This document shows positions 35,250 through 51,252 of a stretch of DNA of 64,000 nt, one piece after another (the first letter of the stretch is position 1; the number at the start of each line of letters is the position of its first letter). The stretch covers positions 2,269,501 to 2,333,500 of the forward strand of contig NC_083523.1 in NCBI RefSeq assembly GCF_032362555.1. The letters are read 5' to 3'. Under the pieces are notes generated by a model. It saw only the letters and a program-made list of their open reading frames with translations. It made no database searches and was not told the origin of the DNA. Source of the DNA: Amyelois transitella. Taxonomy: Eukaryota; Arthropoda; Insecta; Lepidoptera; Pyralidae. The position numbers and the translations under genes were made by a program.

Positions 35250-38200
35250 TCAGCATCCCGGCGCGGCCACGAGGTTCATGTGACTCCCGTTTTCAGTGGC
35301 CGCGGTCAAGCGGTGACGTAGAGCGAACGCCGCCACCACGCGCGCCACCTGTGAGCGACACGAAGAGACTTACGAACGTGGATGAAGCGAAAGAAGTATG
35401 CAGATATCGTGACAAATGGAGAGATGTAGTCTTTGCCTTATTATATTATAAATTACTAAACCAATTAAAATGTTTAAATTCATTCATTCATATGAATCAC
35501 GTCTATATCCCTTGCGGGGTAGACAGTAGCCCATCGCCTAAAAAAAGAATCCCAAGTGTTCTTTTTTTTCTTTTTTGATGTTTAAATTGGTTTGCCTATT
35601 ATGAAATGGGTGACTCAGGGTAACGTAAAATAATTATGTACATCTGAACCGCTGATCATTTGTAATTGATTTAAGATTTCAGAAACTGACCTCCGCTGGT
35701 GAATCCTCGTGCACGGCGTGGCCGCACCGCGTTAATACTTGCATTTGGAATTTACCTGAAAAAAAAAAGAAAAAAAAATCAAATGTAAGTTTAACATTAG
35801 GACTGGCTTATAAACTTGGGATACTTCATGTAGGCGATGGGGTAGTGACCTGTCTGTATTTGAATCTCAATTATATTATTAAGCCCAATACAGCCGAACG
35901 TGGCCTCTCAGTCTTTTCCAGACTATTTGGTCTGTCTACCCCACAAGGGATATAGACGTGACTATATGTATGTAAGGTCAAAGTTCATTGTAACACATTC
36001 ATTAGTCATCCGAGATAACTTCCTTCGACGATCCTCTGTCTTCTCAAATTATATCATAATTTTCTAAATATGTCTTTTTATTTAGAGATAGAGCAACCAA
36101 ATCTATATTCAGTCCACTCAAGGACTGATCTACCTACAGAACTTTTATAAGTAAAAAAATGGCTTAAATATTGTTACACAGGGTGACATTTAAAACAACT
36201 GCATTTCCGCCGGCCGGGGTGATATGACGTATTTAGGATCGTGGATTTTGATACTTTCATTTTTTTTCGTACTTTACGAAATATGAACCGATATTTTTCT
36301 TTTAACGTTTTTAAATATCCTTTAGATGAGTACACTTAACAGTTAAATTTATGCAGTTGAATTAAAAGTCACCCTGTATACACATACCGTGCCGTTTGGT
36401 TCCCGGCTCCAATACAAAATAGAATAGGACCACTCCATCTCTTTCCCATGGATGTTGTAAAAGGCGACGGGATAGGCTTACAAACATTGGATTTAGACGA
36501 TGGGCTAGCAACCTGTCACTTTTTAAATCTGAAGCTGTGAAATTAACTATTTCACAGCTTCGCCTTACCGACAGATTATAACAGACCAAATCTCAATTCT
36601 ATCATTAAGCCAAACAGCCGAACGTGGCCATTCAGTCTTTTCAAGACTGTTGTCTCTGTCTACCCCGCAAGGGATATAGACGTGACCTTATACATGTATA
36701 TGTATACACATACCCTGCATTTGTCCCACGGTGAGTTGTTTGTCCAGTCCGTCTATGCTGGCCAGCAGCAATAGTCTGGGAGCTCGGGTTGACAGGAACG
36801 AAGCTGACAGTCCCGTGAACCAGCCGGACCAGTGTGATTCTGTCTTTGACAGGTCTATGCGCCACTTATATCTGGAAATCGTACATGAAATTTTGTAATG
36901 TATGTATTTTGTTATGTATGTATTTTGTAATATATGTATGTATTTTGAAATGTATGTATTTTGTAATGTATGTATTTTGTTATGTATGTATTTTGTTATG
37001 TATGTATTTTGTTATGTAGGTATGTATTAAGTAAGTTAGTTAAGTTTTTCTGTTTGGTCGACTGGTAGAGAATGCCAAACGGCATTAAGTCCGCGTTTTG
37101 TAAATTTTTTTTGTGTAATAAAGTTTTAAATAAATAATAATACATTATTTCTGCGCAGAACAATTCATAATTATTGTCCTGGTGTTAGTACTGGTCACTA
37201 CATGTAAATAATTACACACACATGTAATTAATAACATGAAGTGACTCTTGTCATTTATGGTTATAAAATACAAAACGAATAAAACTGTAAGTAGTGTGGT
37301 TCCCGGCACAAATAAAGATTAGGACCACACCATCTTTCCCATGGATGTCGTAAAAGGCGACTAAGGGATATGCTTGTAAACTTACTACAATTCTTATAAA
37401 CTTACTTAAAACTTCGAGATATAACTATGTTCGAAATACCTAACTATGTACATTAGTTTGAATACTAACCGATGCTCTTATAACTTCGAGGGAAAACATC
37501 TTGAGGAAACCTGCATATTCAGACAATTGCATGTGTAAGTTTACCCGTATGATCCAATACGAGTGAGTTTCCCCTGCAAAGGTTGCGGAGGTCAGACGGT
37601 AGTCGCTTCGTATAAAAACCTGACTCACCCAATCCAGGATCCATGGTCATAGGCACACCCAAGGCTCCTCTCCAAAGAGGTGAGGATGCTATCAAGACTA
37701 AAGCCAGAAGGAACAAGACTCACTTCATAGCAGTGTTCCCGTCGCCCACCGCCCCGGGCCTCACAAACTCCTCCTTCTTCTGCACGTCCTCCTCGCCGCC
37801 CCCCTCCTCCTCCGAGTCCTCCTCAGCGATGGAGTCGGCGCGGGCCGTATGCCTGTTCGGCTCTAGCTTCGCTTCCCCTACAGGGGTATACGATTCTACC
37901 TCACTGGTAGCTAGGAGGCTAGTTTCGCAACTGAAAGAAAGAAATAAAGAAAGAAAAATCGTTTATTTGGTACATTAACAAAATATAAATTGGAATCAGT
38001 GAGTTTTAAATTTCATGAATGCACCAAAAATGGTCCTCGCTCAGCATGTGTCATGGCAGAGTAAATAAAACTAAACATTAAAACTTATAACTAAGAGTTA
38101 CATTAAATTATATCATTAACAAAAAAAAAATAAATTAACTGCAATATTATTTAAAAAAATAATTTAAAAAAAACTCGCAATAAAATAAACTGATATTATA

Positions 38201-41200
38201 TTGCAATACATACGTACATATAGTCACGTCTATAACCCTTGCAGGGTAGACAGAGCCAAGTGTTTGATTGTACCAAAAAATTTGGCAAGTGCGAGTCGGG
38301 CAACTTGCAATGGCCTACAATGACAGTTAAATGATTTTTCCTAATACATACGGCGGCCTCTGAGGCGCAGCGGTAAAGCGGTTGTCAGAGATCCCGGGTT
38401 CGAATCCTGGCCAGGGCAAAACGAGAAACAAACTTTCTCTGAATGGTATGGGTCTTGGATGTTTATCTACGTATGTGTTTTATAAAAATAGTGTTGTAAG
38501 TGTCTCGTAACAAAAGTCTCGAACTTACTTCGAGGCTGACTCAATCTGTGTAATTAGTCCCGTATATCCCATATACATATTTACATATTTATATAATTTT
38601 ACGCCGGTAAAAAATAAATCAATATACATACTTGACAATTTGACTGGGCATAGACACTCTCGCTGAATCCACGTTTCTGACTTGACCGCTTCTTACACTG
38701 GCAAAAAAAAAAATATTGTGATCAAACCCACGAAAACTATTTTTATGTGGCACACACTATTTCTCTTTGTCTTAAAAATAAAAGCTCTGAATCGAAAGGG
38801 TTTAAAAAGTCAATCAAAGTTCAATAAAAGAAAAAATTTATAAGCCTTATAAGTTTAAAAGATTTTCATATGGGTACATATTTTGTAAAATGTGACGTCG
38901 TGCCGCTTCGGTCTCCGCGGCGCCCCCCAGCCCGGGAGCCCTACGGCGCGCCGGGGCTTCGCCACCAGGGAGCTCGCTCTCCTGTAGCGGCTACTTGCTG
39001 GAGCACGTGTCTATAGCCCAACCCACGACCTCTCTTAACTTGTCAAACTAGTCCAAATAAAGTTTGTCTTTGTTCTATTTTTTTTTTTTTCATTTCTCAT
39101 TTCTCTCACCTGCGACGTTTTACTAAATCACCACAAAATTATTTATGAAAACCCCACTTATCTAAATCCAGGATCAAAGACAACCCGGGACCCTCTTCAG
39201 AACGCGACCCAAACCAGGAGAACCTTATCTCTTAGAGAGAGCCAACAGCCTCATAAACACTGAAGGGCCATGTTCGGAGGAAGAAGAATCATAATCATTT
39301 ATTCCTCGAATATGGTTACAATGTAGATCTTAGTTTTTAGGTACATTTTCTGTGAACATATATTCTACCTCTTAATGCGTCGGAATTATATACATATATT
39401 TTAAATTAGCAGCATATAACGCTCTGTCTAATTATGATCATTTTGTCAATATTTCAATGTCAAATAATAATAATAATTAATTTGTCAAATATAATTTGAC
39501 AAATTTATTACTATTATTATTTTATTTATAAATAATAAATTTGGTTTAAAATTAAATTCAAATATTTAATTATTTATAAATTTAATACATCAATTAAAAT
39601 TATAATAAGTAAAATTCACTTTGAAAGTCCGTATTATTATTTAATGGGTGTACCTACCACCATTCTATGGCGTGTTCGATACTCTTGAAGTGCGTGGGCC
39701 GGCCGCGTAGGAAACTCTGCATGCTTGCTAGCGCGTCCATCGCTGTGCCTGATACGAATAAAGTTATTAATCGACATACTATTGGTTCCAGAAAACTAAA
39801 CATACATAGTAATATCGCGTCTATATCCCTTGTGGGAATACACAGTCTTGAAAATAATGATAAGACATGTTCAGCTGTTTATTTAATGATAAGAGTTGAG
39901 ATCCAAATAGCCTAAAAGGAGAATCTCAAGTTTATAAGCCCTTAGTCTTCCCCTCCGCCCGCCTTTTACGAAATCCATGGGTAAGAGGCGGAGTGGTCCT
40001 ATTCTTTTTTCTATTGGTGCCGGGAACCACACGGCACTCTAGATAACCATAACCTAGGGCTATCCACCGATATTCTCAATGATAGTCATATACAAAATTA
40101 TTTTAATCATATTCGAGCCGTGTGGTTCCCGGCACCATTACAAAAAAGAATAGGACCACTCCATCTTTCCCTTCTTTCCCACGGCAACTAAGGGATAGGC
40201 TTATAAACTTGGGATTCCTCTTTTAGGCGATGGGCTAGCAACCTGTGACTATTCGAATCTCAATTCTATCTTAAAGCCAAATAGCTGAACGTGGCCTATC
40301 AGTCTTTACAAGACTGTTGACTCTGTCTACCCCGCAAGAGATATAGACGTGATTATATGTATGTATGTATGTATTTTAATCATACCATGACACAGAAAAA
40401 GCCTATGTATGTGTACTATACCTTCGACCACATCAATAACAGCCAATCCCTCGATGTGCTGCTCTAGAGAGGGAGAGTGCGCCACACGCACCGCTATGGC
40501 GCCGCCCATGGAGTGACCCACCAAAATCATCGGAGGGATCGCCCCGTCGAACAGTTTATGAAGAACTTGCTCCACGTCCCTGAAAATAATTGATTGCAAA
40601 TTATTGATTGATTCATTTGCCGAGTGGTTCCCGGCACCAATAAAGAAGAATCATAATTTCATCATAAATTCAGTGTTTATGAGGCTGTTGGCTCTGTCTA
40701 CCCCGTTGGGATGTAGACGTGATCATATGTATGTATACGTGATCATATGTAGGCACCAATACAAAATAGTCTTTTCAAGACTGTTGGCTCTGTTTAGGGC
40801 AGCTTTAAGGCTTGATGGTAGAATTGAGATTCGAATAGTGACAGGTTGCTAGCCCATCGCCTTAAAGAAGAATCCCAAGTTTATAAGCGTATCCCTTAGT
40901 CGCCTTTTACAACATCCAAAGGAACGAGATTGAGTGGTCCTACTCCTTTTTTTTTATTGCTGCCGGGAACCACTCGGCTACCTTGTTAAAATGTGATGTT
41001 ATTGTCATGTCACGCAGTCCCATAGCCAGTGTCTTCTTCTTTCTGGCTAGTGACGGTTACATTCTCGCCACTCTGGAGTGAAATCCGGGTTTTGGCTTAG
41101 ACTATAAATTTTTATATGGGTAAGTCAGGTTTTTACATGAAATTCTTAATCTAACCTCCGCAATCATTATCGTGGAAATAAACCCATGCTGGATCAGGGT

Positions 41201-42093
41201 TACCCATCCAGTTGCCTGAATGTCCTGGTTTCCTCACAAGATTCAAGGTTATGTACATAACAACCCACCTAGCCAGTGTATCAGCGCTTAAGTTATCAGG
41301 CTCCTTGACTTTAGTCTCCCCGTGTCCGCGGATGTCCATAGAGACCACTTGACAGTGGATCATGTTGGTTATCTCTTCCTGAAAATATCAAATATTCAAA
41401 TGTGACTGGAACGAATTTGCCTTGTACATTGCACTGGCGGGCCATCACATGTTGTTGAATTTAATTTAGAAATTGAATGAAAAGATTAGGAGTACAGTTT
41501 TTGCATCAAATTACAGATAAACTTTGTTTCACGGTAAAATAAAAAATTCAAATTTAAATAATAAACATCAAATATATAACTTAAATTGATCTTATAACTT
41601 AATAGAAACATACAAGATTAATATCATCATACTCACAGTGAATAAAGCCCAGCTCAAACCAGAATAACCGCCTCCATGTAATGTTACAATTCTTAGTTGT
41701 TCGGGATTGTCAGGTTCTTTAGACAAATACACCCTGAACACACCACATTCTGTCTCAACATCAACGAAACGGTCGAAATATCTCTTCCATGATACAGGTG
41801 TGTAGTCTTTGCGACGCGCAGCGCCAAACGGAGCCAATCTGAACAAAAAGTTGGATCTCATAACACAATGGCATTAAAAAAGCGTGACTACAAATGTACT
41901 GCAAAATATGCTATAAATAAGTACTAAAATAAAAATTTTAGCAACCCTGTCACCATTAATCAATTTACTAGGCCAAATAAGTTATTTGTTTCAATAACAA
42001 TAAACATTGAAATTCATACTTAGGAATAACAGATGTTTTGGGACATTTAGGCGGCAATTTGCCCTTCAGTATACTTTTTTGTAAAGCTGACAT
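35250..42093 (-). CDS. PPME1: Protein phosphatase methylesterase 1
   Basis: PPME1 removes the C-terminal methyl ester from the catalytic subunit of protein phosphatase 2A. Exons on the minus strand: 42020-42093, 41637-41838, 41269-41378, 40422-40579, 39658-39748, 38632-38697, 37724-37930, 36714-36871, 35691-35755 and 35250-35348. All phases agree and total 1230 nt, i.e. 409 residues plus TGA. The start is MSALQKSILKGKLPP. The oxyanion region is LHGGGYSGLSWALF. The nucleophile lies in GHSMGG (Ser152), the acid in VIDVVEG (Asp178) and the base in CGHAVHED (His368). The conserved block AMDALASMQSFLRGRP is present and the protein ends APGC, like the vertebrate enzyme. A Glu/Asp-rich stretch (EEDSEEEGGGEED) in exon 7 corresponds to the acidic loop of the family. 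Introns are loaded with SINE-A and other repeats, but the coding exons are intact. Confidence 0.95.
35355..35435 (+). mobile_element. RTE tail fragment abutting PPME1 last intron's acceptor
   Basis: Matches GAAGAGA..TATGAATGTGAATGAAGCGAA and GAAGTATGCAGAGATCG of the RTE 3' end at 24590-24640. On the minus strand it ends less than 12 bp before the PPME1 exon at 35348 and so supplies much of the pyrimidine tract of that intron. Confidence 0.55.
35488..35560 (-). mobile_element. SINE-A copy with large internal deletion
   Basis: The sequence jumps from the terminal GCGGGGTAGACAG directly to TAGCCCATCGCCTAAAA, missing about 110 internal bases. Confidence 0.65.
35808..35976 (+). mobile_element. 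SINE-A 3' half in PPME1 intron
   Basis: Begins GGCTTATAAACTTGGGATAC and ends in TATAGACGTGACTATATG plus a short TATG tail. Confidence 0.7.
36389..36692 (+). mobile_element. SINE-A copy with 57-bp hairpin insert
   Basis: Full-length SINE-A interrupted after TTTTAAATCT by 57 bp (36531-36587). The insert is bounded by the repeat AAATCT (36525-36530 and 36588-36593) and opens with a 13-bp perfect hairpin (GAAGCTGTGAAAT / ATTTCACAGCTTC, 36531-36561). Confidence 0.8.
36890..37030. repeat. Minisatellite of TATGTATGTATTTTGT units
   Basis: About eight imperfect units of roughly 16-18 bp. It sits in PPME1 intron 7 immediately upstream (minus strand) of the exon ending at 36871. Followed at 37040-37140 by a LINE/SINE-like 3' end (GGTCGACTGGTAGAGAATGC, AATAAA tail) whose relative is at 45585-45670. 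Confidence 0.8.
37290..37390 (+). mobile_element. SINE-A 5' fragment in PPME1 intron 7
   Basis: Contains GTGTGGTTCCCGGCAC and GATGTCGTAAAAGGCGACTA, then stops at AGGGATATGC; the 3' half is absent. Confidence 0.7.
37480..37720 (+). repeat. SINE-C family copy
   Basis: Contains GAGGAAACCTGCATATTCAG, CAAAGGTTGCGGAGGTCAGA, AATCCAGGATCCATGGTC and CAAGGCTCCTCTCC and ends near CCAGAAGGAA. Closely matches 62060-62295. It abuts PPME1 exon 7 (37724), so its end lies at the donor side of that exon. Confidence 0.65.
38353..38615 (+). mobile_element. tRNA-derived SINE-B copy
   Basis: Head GGCGCAGCGGTAAAGCGG plus B box GGTTCGAATCCTGG, body with CAAACTTTCTCTGAATGG and TGGATGTTTATCTACG, and tail CTGTGTAATTAGTCCCGTA followed by TATTTACATA repeats. 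In PPME1 intron 6, 17 bp from exon 6. Confidence 0.8.
39800..40036 (-). mobile_element. SINE-A copy in PPME1 intron
   Basis: Reverse-oriented with a weak tail (CATACATAGTAATATCGCG); internal deletions near 39905. Confidence 0.65.
40112..40372 (+). mobile_element. SINE-A copy with 12-bp target duplication
   Basis: Flanked by ATTTTAATCATA at 40100-40111 and 40373-40384. Its tail ends 38 bp from the PPME1 donor after exon 4. Confidence 0.9.
40619..40980. mobile_element. Composite of SINE-A fragments
   Basis: A forward 5'/3' mosaic (40619-40760), a second short forward piece and a reverse half copy (40805-40980) ending CCGGGAACCACTCGGC. It lies between PPME1 exons 4 and 3. Confidence 0.6.
41025..41190 (-). 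repeat. SINE-C family copy
   Basis: Reverse-oriented blocks GGGTAAGTCAGGTTTTTACA and CTAACCTCCGCAATCATT; GTCTTCTTCTTTC corresponds to the GAAGA tail. Lies in PPME1 intron 3. Confidence 0.55.
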
Positions 42094-42475
42094 TTTTCTT
42101 ATTGGTTTTTACTGGGATAATTGTTGAACTCCTGTTATTTTGCGAGTTAAAAACTAGAAAAACATTGAAATTGTTTATTTGCCACAAAGACCGGACATTT
42201 TAGAATTTTGACATTTTGATTTGACAGAGGAGACTGATGATTTTCAGTTTTTATCGTAGGTATGTAATGACGATTCCCTAAAATTGTCAAACTCACTCCG
42301 TGTCATACAAGTGTCATATCGGTCGAATAAATCAAAGCAAAGTCAAATCAAGTCAAAATACGTACATGTCAAGTCAAACAAAAAATAAATAAGAAAATTG
42401 TGAAGCGTACTTTACGTGCTTATCAATAATTTGTATTTAATTTAAAAGTATTACTTTTTAATAACTTAATTTACT
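42094..42475. promoter_or_regulatory. Divergent promoter, PPME1 / ZAD zinc finger
   Basis: Only 382 bp separate the two start codons on opposite strands, so both 5' UTRs and promoters must overlap here unless a leader intron exists. The segment has no transposon copy, unlike most of the window. It contains clustered GTCAAA words (AAAGTCAAATCAAGTCAAAA and GTCAAGTCAAAC at about 42332-42382). No TATA box is obvious at a fixed place. Confidence 0.65.
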
Positions 42476-48482
<6,007 letters not shown>

Positions 48483-48506
48483 TGTTTTTTTTGTGAAAGG
48501 TTTTGT

Positions 48507-50117
48507 ACATACATACATAAAATCACGCCTCTTTCCCGGAGGGGTAGGCAGAGACTACCTCTTTCCACTTGCCACGATCTCTGCATATTTCCTTCGCTTC
48601 CATCATCCACATTCATAACTCTCTTCATACAAGCTCGGCGGTTTCGGGTACTTTTGACCTGACCCTTTACCAGGACGTCCTTAATTTGATCAAGATACGT
48701 TCGTCTAGGTCTTCCCACTCCGACCTTCCCCTCCACACTCTCCTTGTATATCTGCTTAGTCAACCTGTTTTCATTCATCCTCTCCACATGACCGAACCAT
48801 CTCAACATACCCTTTTCTATTCCTGTAACTACATCTTTCACATCACAACATTCCCTTATCACGCTGTTCCTTATCCAGTCACTCAATTTCACACCCAACA
48901 TACTCCTTAACGCTCTCATTTCCACTGCATTTATTCTGCTTTCGTGCTTCTTTTGCCATACCCAACTTTCACTCCCATACATTAATGTCGGGACCAACAC
49001 GCCCCTGTGCACAGCCAGTCGAGCCTTTTTGGATAGTTTCTGACTGCTCATAAAGGCATGCAAAGCTCCATTCACCATGTTCCCCGCGTTCACTCTCCTT
49101 TCAATATCACTATCACACTTGCCATCTGATGTAAACTTTGATCCTAGATATACAAACTCTTTCACTTGCTCAACTTTTTCTCCTCCAATCAAAATATTAC
49201 ATGCTGTCATTTCTTTCTCCATTTCAAAAACCAGTGTTTTAGTTTTGCTTACGTTCACTTTCATTCCTTTCTCTTTTAAAGCTTCATGCATACAGTTTAC
49301 CATTTCCAGTAACTCCTCCGCTGATGACGCCAGTACAACCTGATCGTCGGCATAGAGCAGACATTTGACGAGTAACTCATTCATCCTTAATCGTCGTCGT
49401 TCGTCGTCTACTTTCAGACTCTTTCAAATCTGTCAAACAACTATCCATAAATAGGTTGAACAGCCACGGTGACGCAACACATCCTTGCCTAACGCCTTTT
49501 TCAATCTTAAACCACTCAGTGTGCGCTCCGTTTATCCTGACACAAGCACTCGAATCCTCATATAAGGATTTCAGTGCTCGTATTAAGAGACTGCTCACCC
49601 CATGCATAGAAAGTGCTGACCACAATTCATTCCTCTCAACTCTGTCATAGGCCTTTTCCACGAATGTGCAATAGACTTTTTGACTCTTGGCCAAAAACTT
49701 TTCGGCTATGCACCGCAAGGAAAAGACCTGATCAGTTCGAAATCCCGCTTGAGCATCCCATATTTTGTCATCAGTTTCATTCCTGACTCTATTAATCAAT
49801 ACCTTAGCATACAATTTGCCGACGACGCTAAGCAGGCTTATACCACGATAATTTTTGCAGTCCAGTTGTGACCCTTTTCCTTTGTAAAGTGGCACGATAA
49901 CAGCCTTACACCAATCTTTTGGTACTCGGCCGCTTCTCCAACATAAATTGAAAAGGCAGTACAACTGTCTAGCTACGACGCCTTTTCCTGCTTTTAGCAT
50001 CTCGACCGACACTCTATCATACCCAGCAGCCTTACCCGCTTTCATACTCTTAAGTGCTTCCACAATTTCGAACATTTCAATTTTGCCTTCCATCTCATTC
50101 TCTTTTTATTCAAAAAG
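48507..50117 (-). mobile_element. 5'-truncated RTE-like LINE with 12-bp target duplication
   Basis: Flanked by exact direct repeats GAAAGGTTTTGT (48495-48506 and 50118-50129). The minus-strand 3' end is CTACCCCTCCGGGAAAGAGG, CGTGATTTTATG and TATG repeats. The endonuclease domain is missing. It lies 12 bp (48483-48494) plus the first repeat copy beyond the zinc-finger stop codon and separates it from the likely original 3' UTR; an AATAAA is at 50502. Confidence 0.9.
48513..50093 (-). pseudogene. RTE-like reverse transcriptase, frameshifted
   Basis: Two overlapping frames cover the reverse transcriptase. The upstream frame, 50093 down to 49377, has KSMKAGKAAGYDRVSVEMLK, CKNYRGISLLSVVGKLYAKV and GVRQGCVASPWLFNLFMDSC. 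The downstream frame, from 49384, opens at NELLVKCLLYADDQVVLASS with the catalytic YADD (49343-49354) and ends in the RTE-type C-terminus containing MLRWFGHVERM and GRPRRTYLDQI. The break falls in a GTCGTCGTTCGTCGTC-like simple repeat (49387-49404), so a slippage indel is the likely cause. The protein is not functional as it stands. Confidence 0.85.
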
Positions 50118-50129
50118 GAAAGGTTTTGT

Positions 50130-51252
50130 GATTTTTATTATTGTGTGATTAGAATATGTTTGCGACTTTGCCCGCGTTTATTGAAATATCTCATTAATTT
50201 ATGTTACATACTGTGGGAATTTAAGGATTTATCTCTTGGGATGTGTCAGTTCAAATGGATCAATATTAATTTTATTAATACTCCTAAAATATAATACGTT
50301 TTATTTTATTTATTTAATCTAAGTATTTATTTGATCATCGCATCTTAGAATTAATAACTAGATATTTATTTTTAATATAAATGAGACAAATGTGAAAAAA
50401 ATTATCGCGAATTTGACAAACCTCTAAAACTAGAATTTGAGGATTCATTTTAATACTCATAAATTCAATCAACACATTTACTTGTAAGTTTTAAACTGTG
50501 AAATAAATTATATGTTTTAGATTCTAGTTTATTTTATTTCGTATTATCACGTTCTTATCCCTTACGGGGTAGAGATAGCAAACTTATTCGAAAAGGCTGA
50601 AGGCCCACGTTCAGTTTTAAGTGTTACTTAGTATTACTTCAGTCTTTTCTAATTAGTTTGCTCTATCTACCCTGTAAGGAATATTATTAACAAAGAATTT
50701 AAAATTTTATAGCGCACTGGCCGCTAAAAAAAATGATTGTCATGGATAAGAATTACACTCTTTATTTTTAATAAAAAAAAAGGTTTGTCTTTCTTTTACC
50801 ATGGAAAATTAAAAATAATGAATTTAAAAAGGCAAAGGTAATGATAAAAATGGTATCGGGATCGATAAACACCGGTACCGTATAAGCAGCACTAGTTACT
50901 GCGTTTTATTATGGTCATAAAAAAAAAATTGTTAACGTGAATATGAAGAAAATAGGTATATAAAACATTATTTTATGTTATTTACATCTTCGGAACATAT
51001 TCATTTTCTGTTTACCATACAGATATTATAAAATATTGTAATTAAATAAAGGAAAAAAACATAAATTATGAACAAAACGAATTTTGAGGCACTGTCAATG
51101 TCAATCGAACGAAAGTAAGAAAGATTTTTAATCTGTGCTTTGTGACACTGTGTGACGAGTCGACGAGTTAGCCTTTTTCTAGTTCTAATTATTTATTTCT
51201 TCTTAATTTTAATTTGTTCGCCTAATGCCTTCACTGCAGACGTAGTTTTAGG
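50130..51252. promoter_or_regulatory. Zinc-finger 3' flank and PCGF promoter region
   Basis: Contains the displaced likely 3' UTR of the zinc-finger gene (AATAAA at 50502), a pair of opposed SINE-A fragments (50545-50690) and the 5' flank and leader of the PCGF3-type gene. No TATA box can be assigned confidently. Confidence 0.5.
50545..50690. repeat. Opposed SINE-A 3' fragments
   Basis: A reverse fragment (CTTATCCCTTACGGGGTAGA) is followed within 50 bp by a forward fragment (CTCTATCTACCCTGTAAGGA), giving an inverted repeat able to form a hairpin. Confidence 0.55.

Noticed and set aside
35198..35348. Plus-strand open frame of about 126 codons (to 35578)
   Set aside because: It is the antisense of the last PPME1 exon joined to a TGTA microsatellite and SINE/RTE fragments; the minus-strand exon has clear protein conservation.
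36834..37019. Cys/Met/Tyr-rich small protein (CMYFVMYV repeats)
   Set aside because: It is a translation of the TATGTATGTATTTTGT minisatellite in a PPME1 intron.
36890..37030. CRISPR-like array of direct repeats
   Set aside because: Units are contiguous and degenerate without unique spacers, and the DNA is eukaryotic; it is a minisatellite.
37643..37978. Plus-strand Ser/Pro-rich open frame
   Set aside because: It is the complement of PPME1 exon 7, which encodes the acidic loop, plus a SINE-C end.
38353..38425. Possible tRNA gene with A and B boxes
   Set aside because: The B box is perfect, but the acceptor and anticodon arms do not pair as in a tRNA. The sequence continues into a body shared with 8838-9065, 44000-44230, 47704-47898 and 62945-63170, so it is a tRNA-derived SINE.
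48569..48910. Plus-strand frames opposite the RTE element
   Set aside because: Antisense shadows of the LINE reverse transcriptase C-terminus; no independent protein features.
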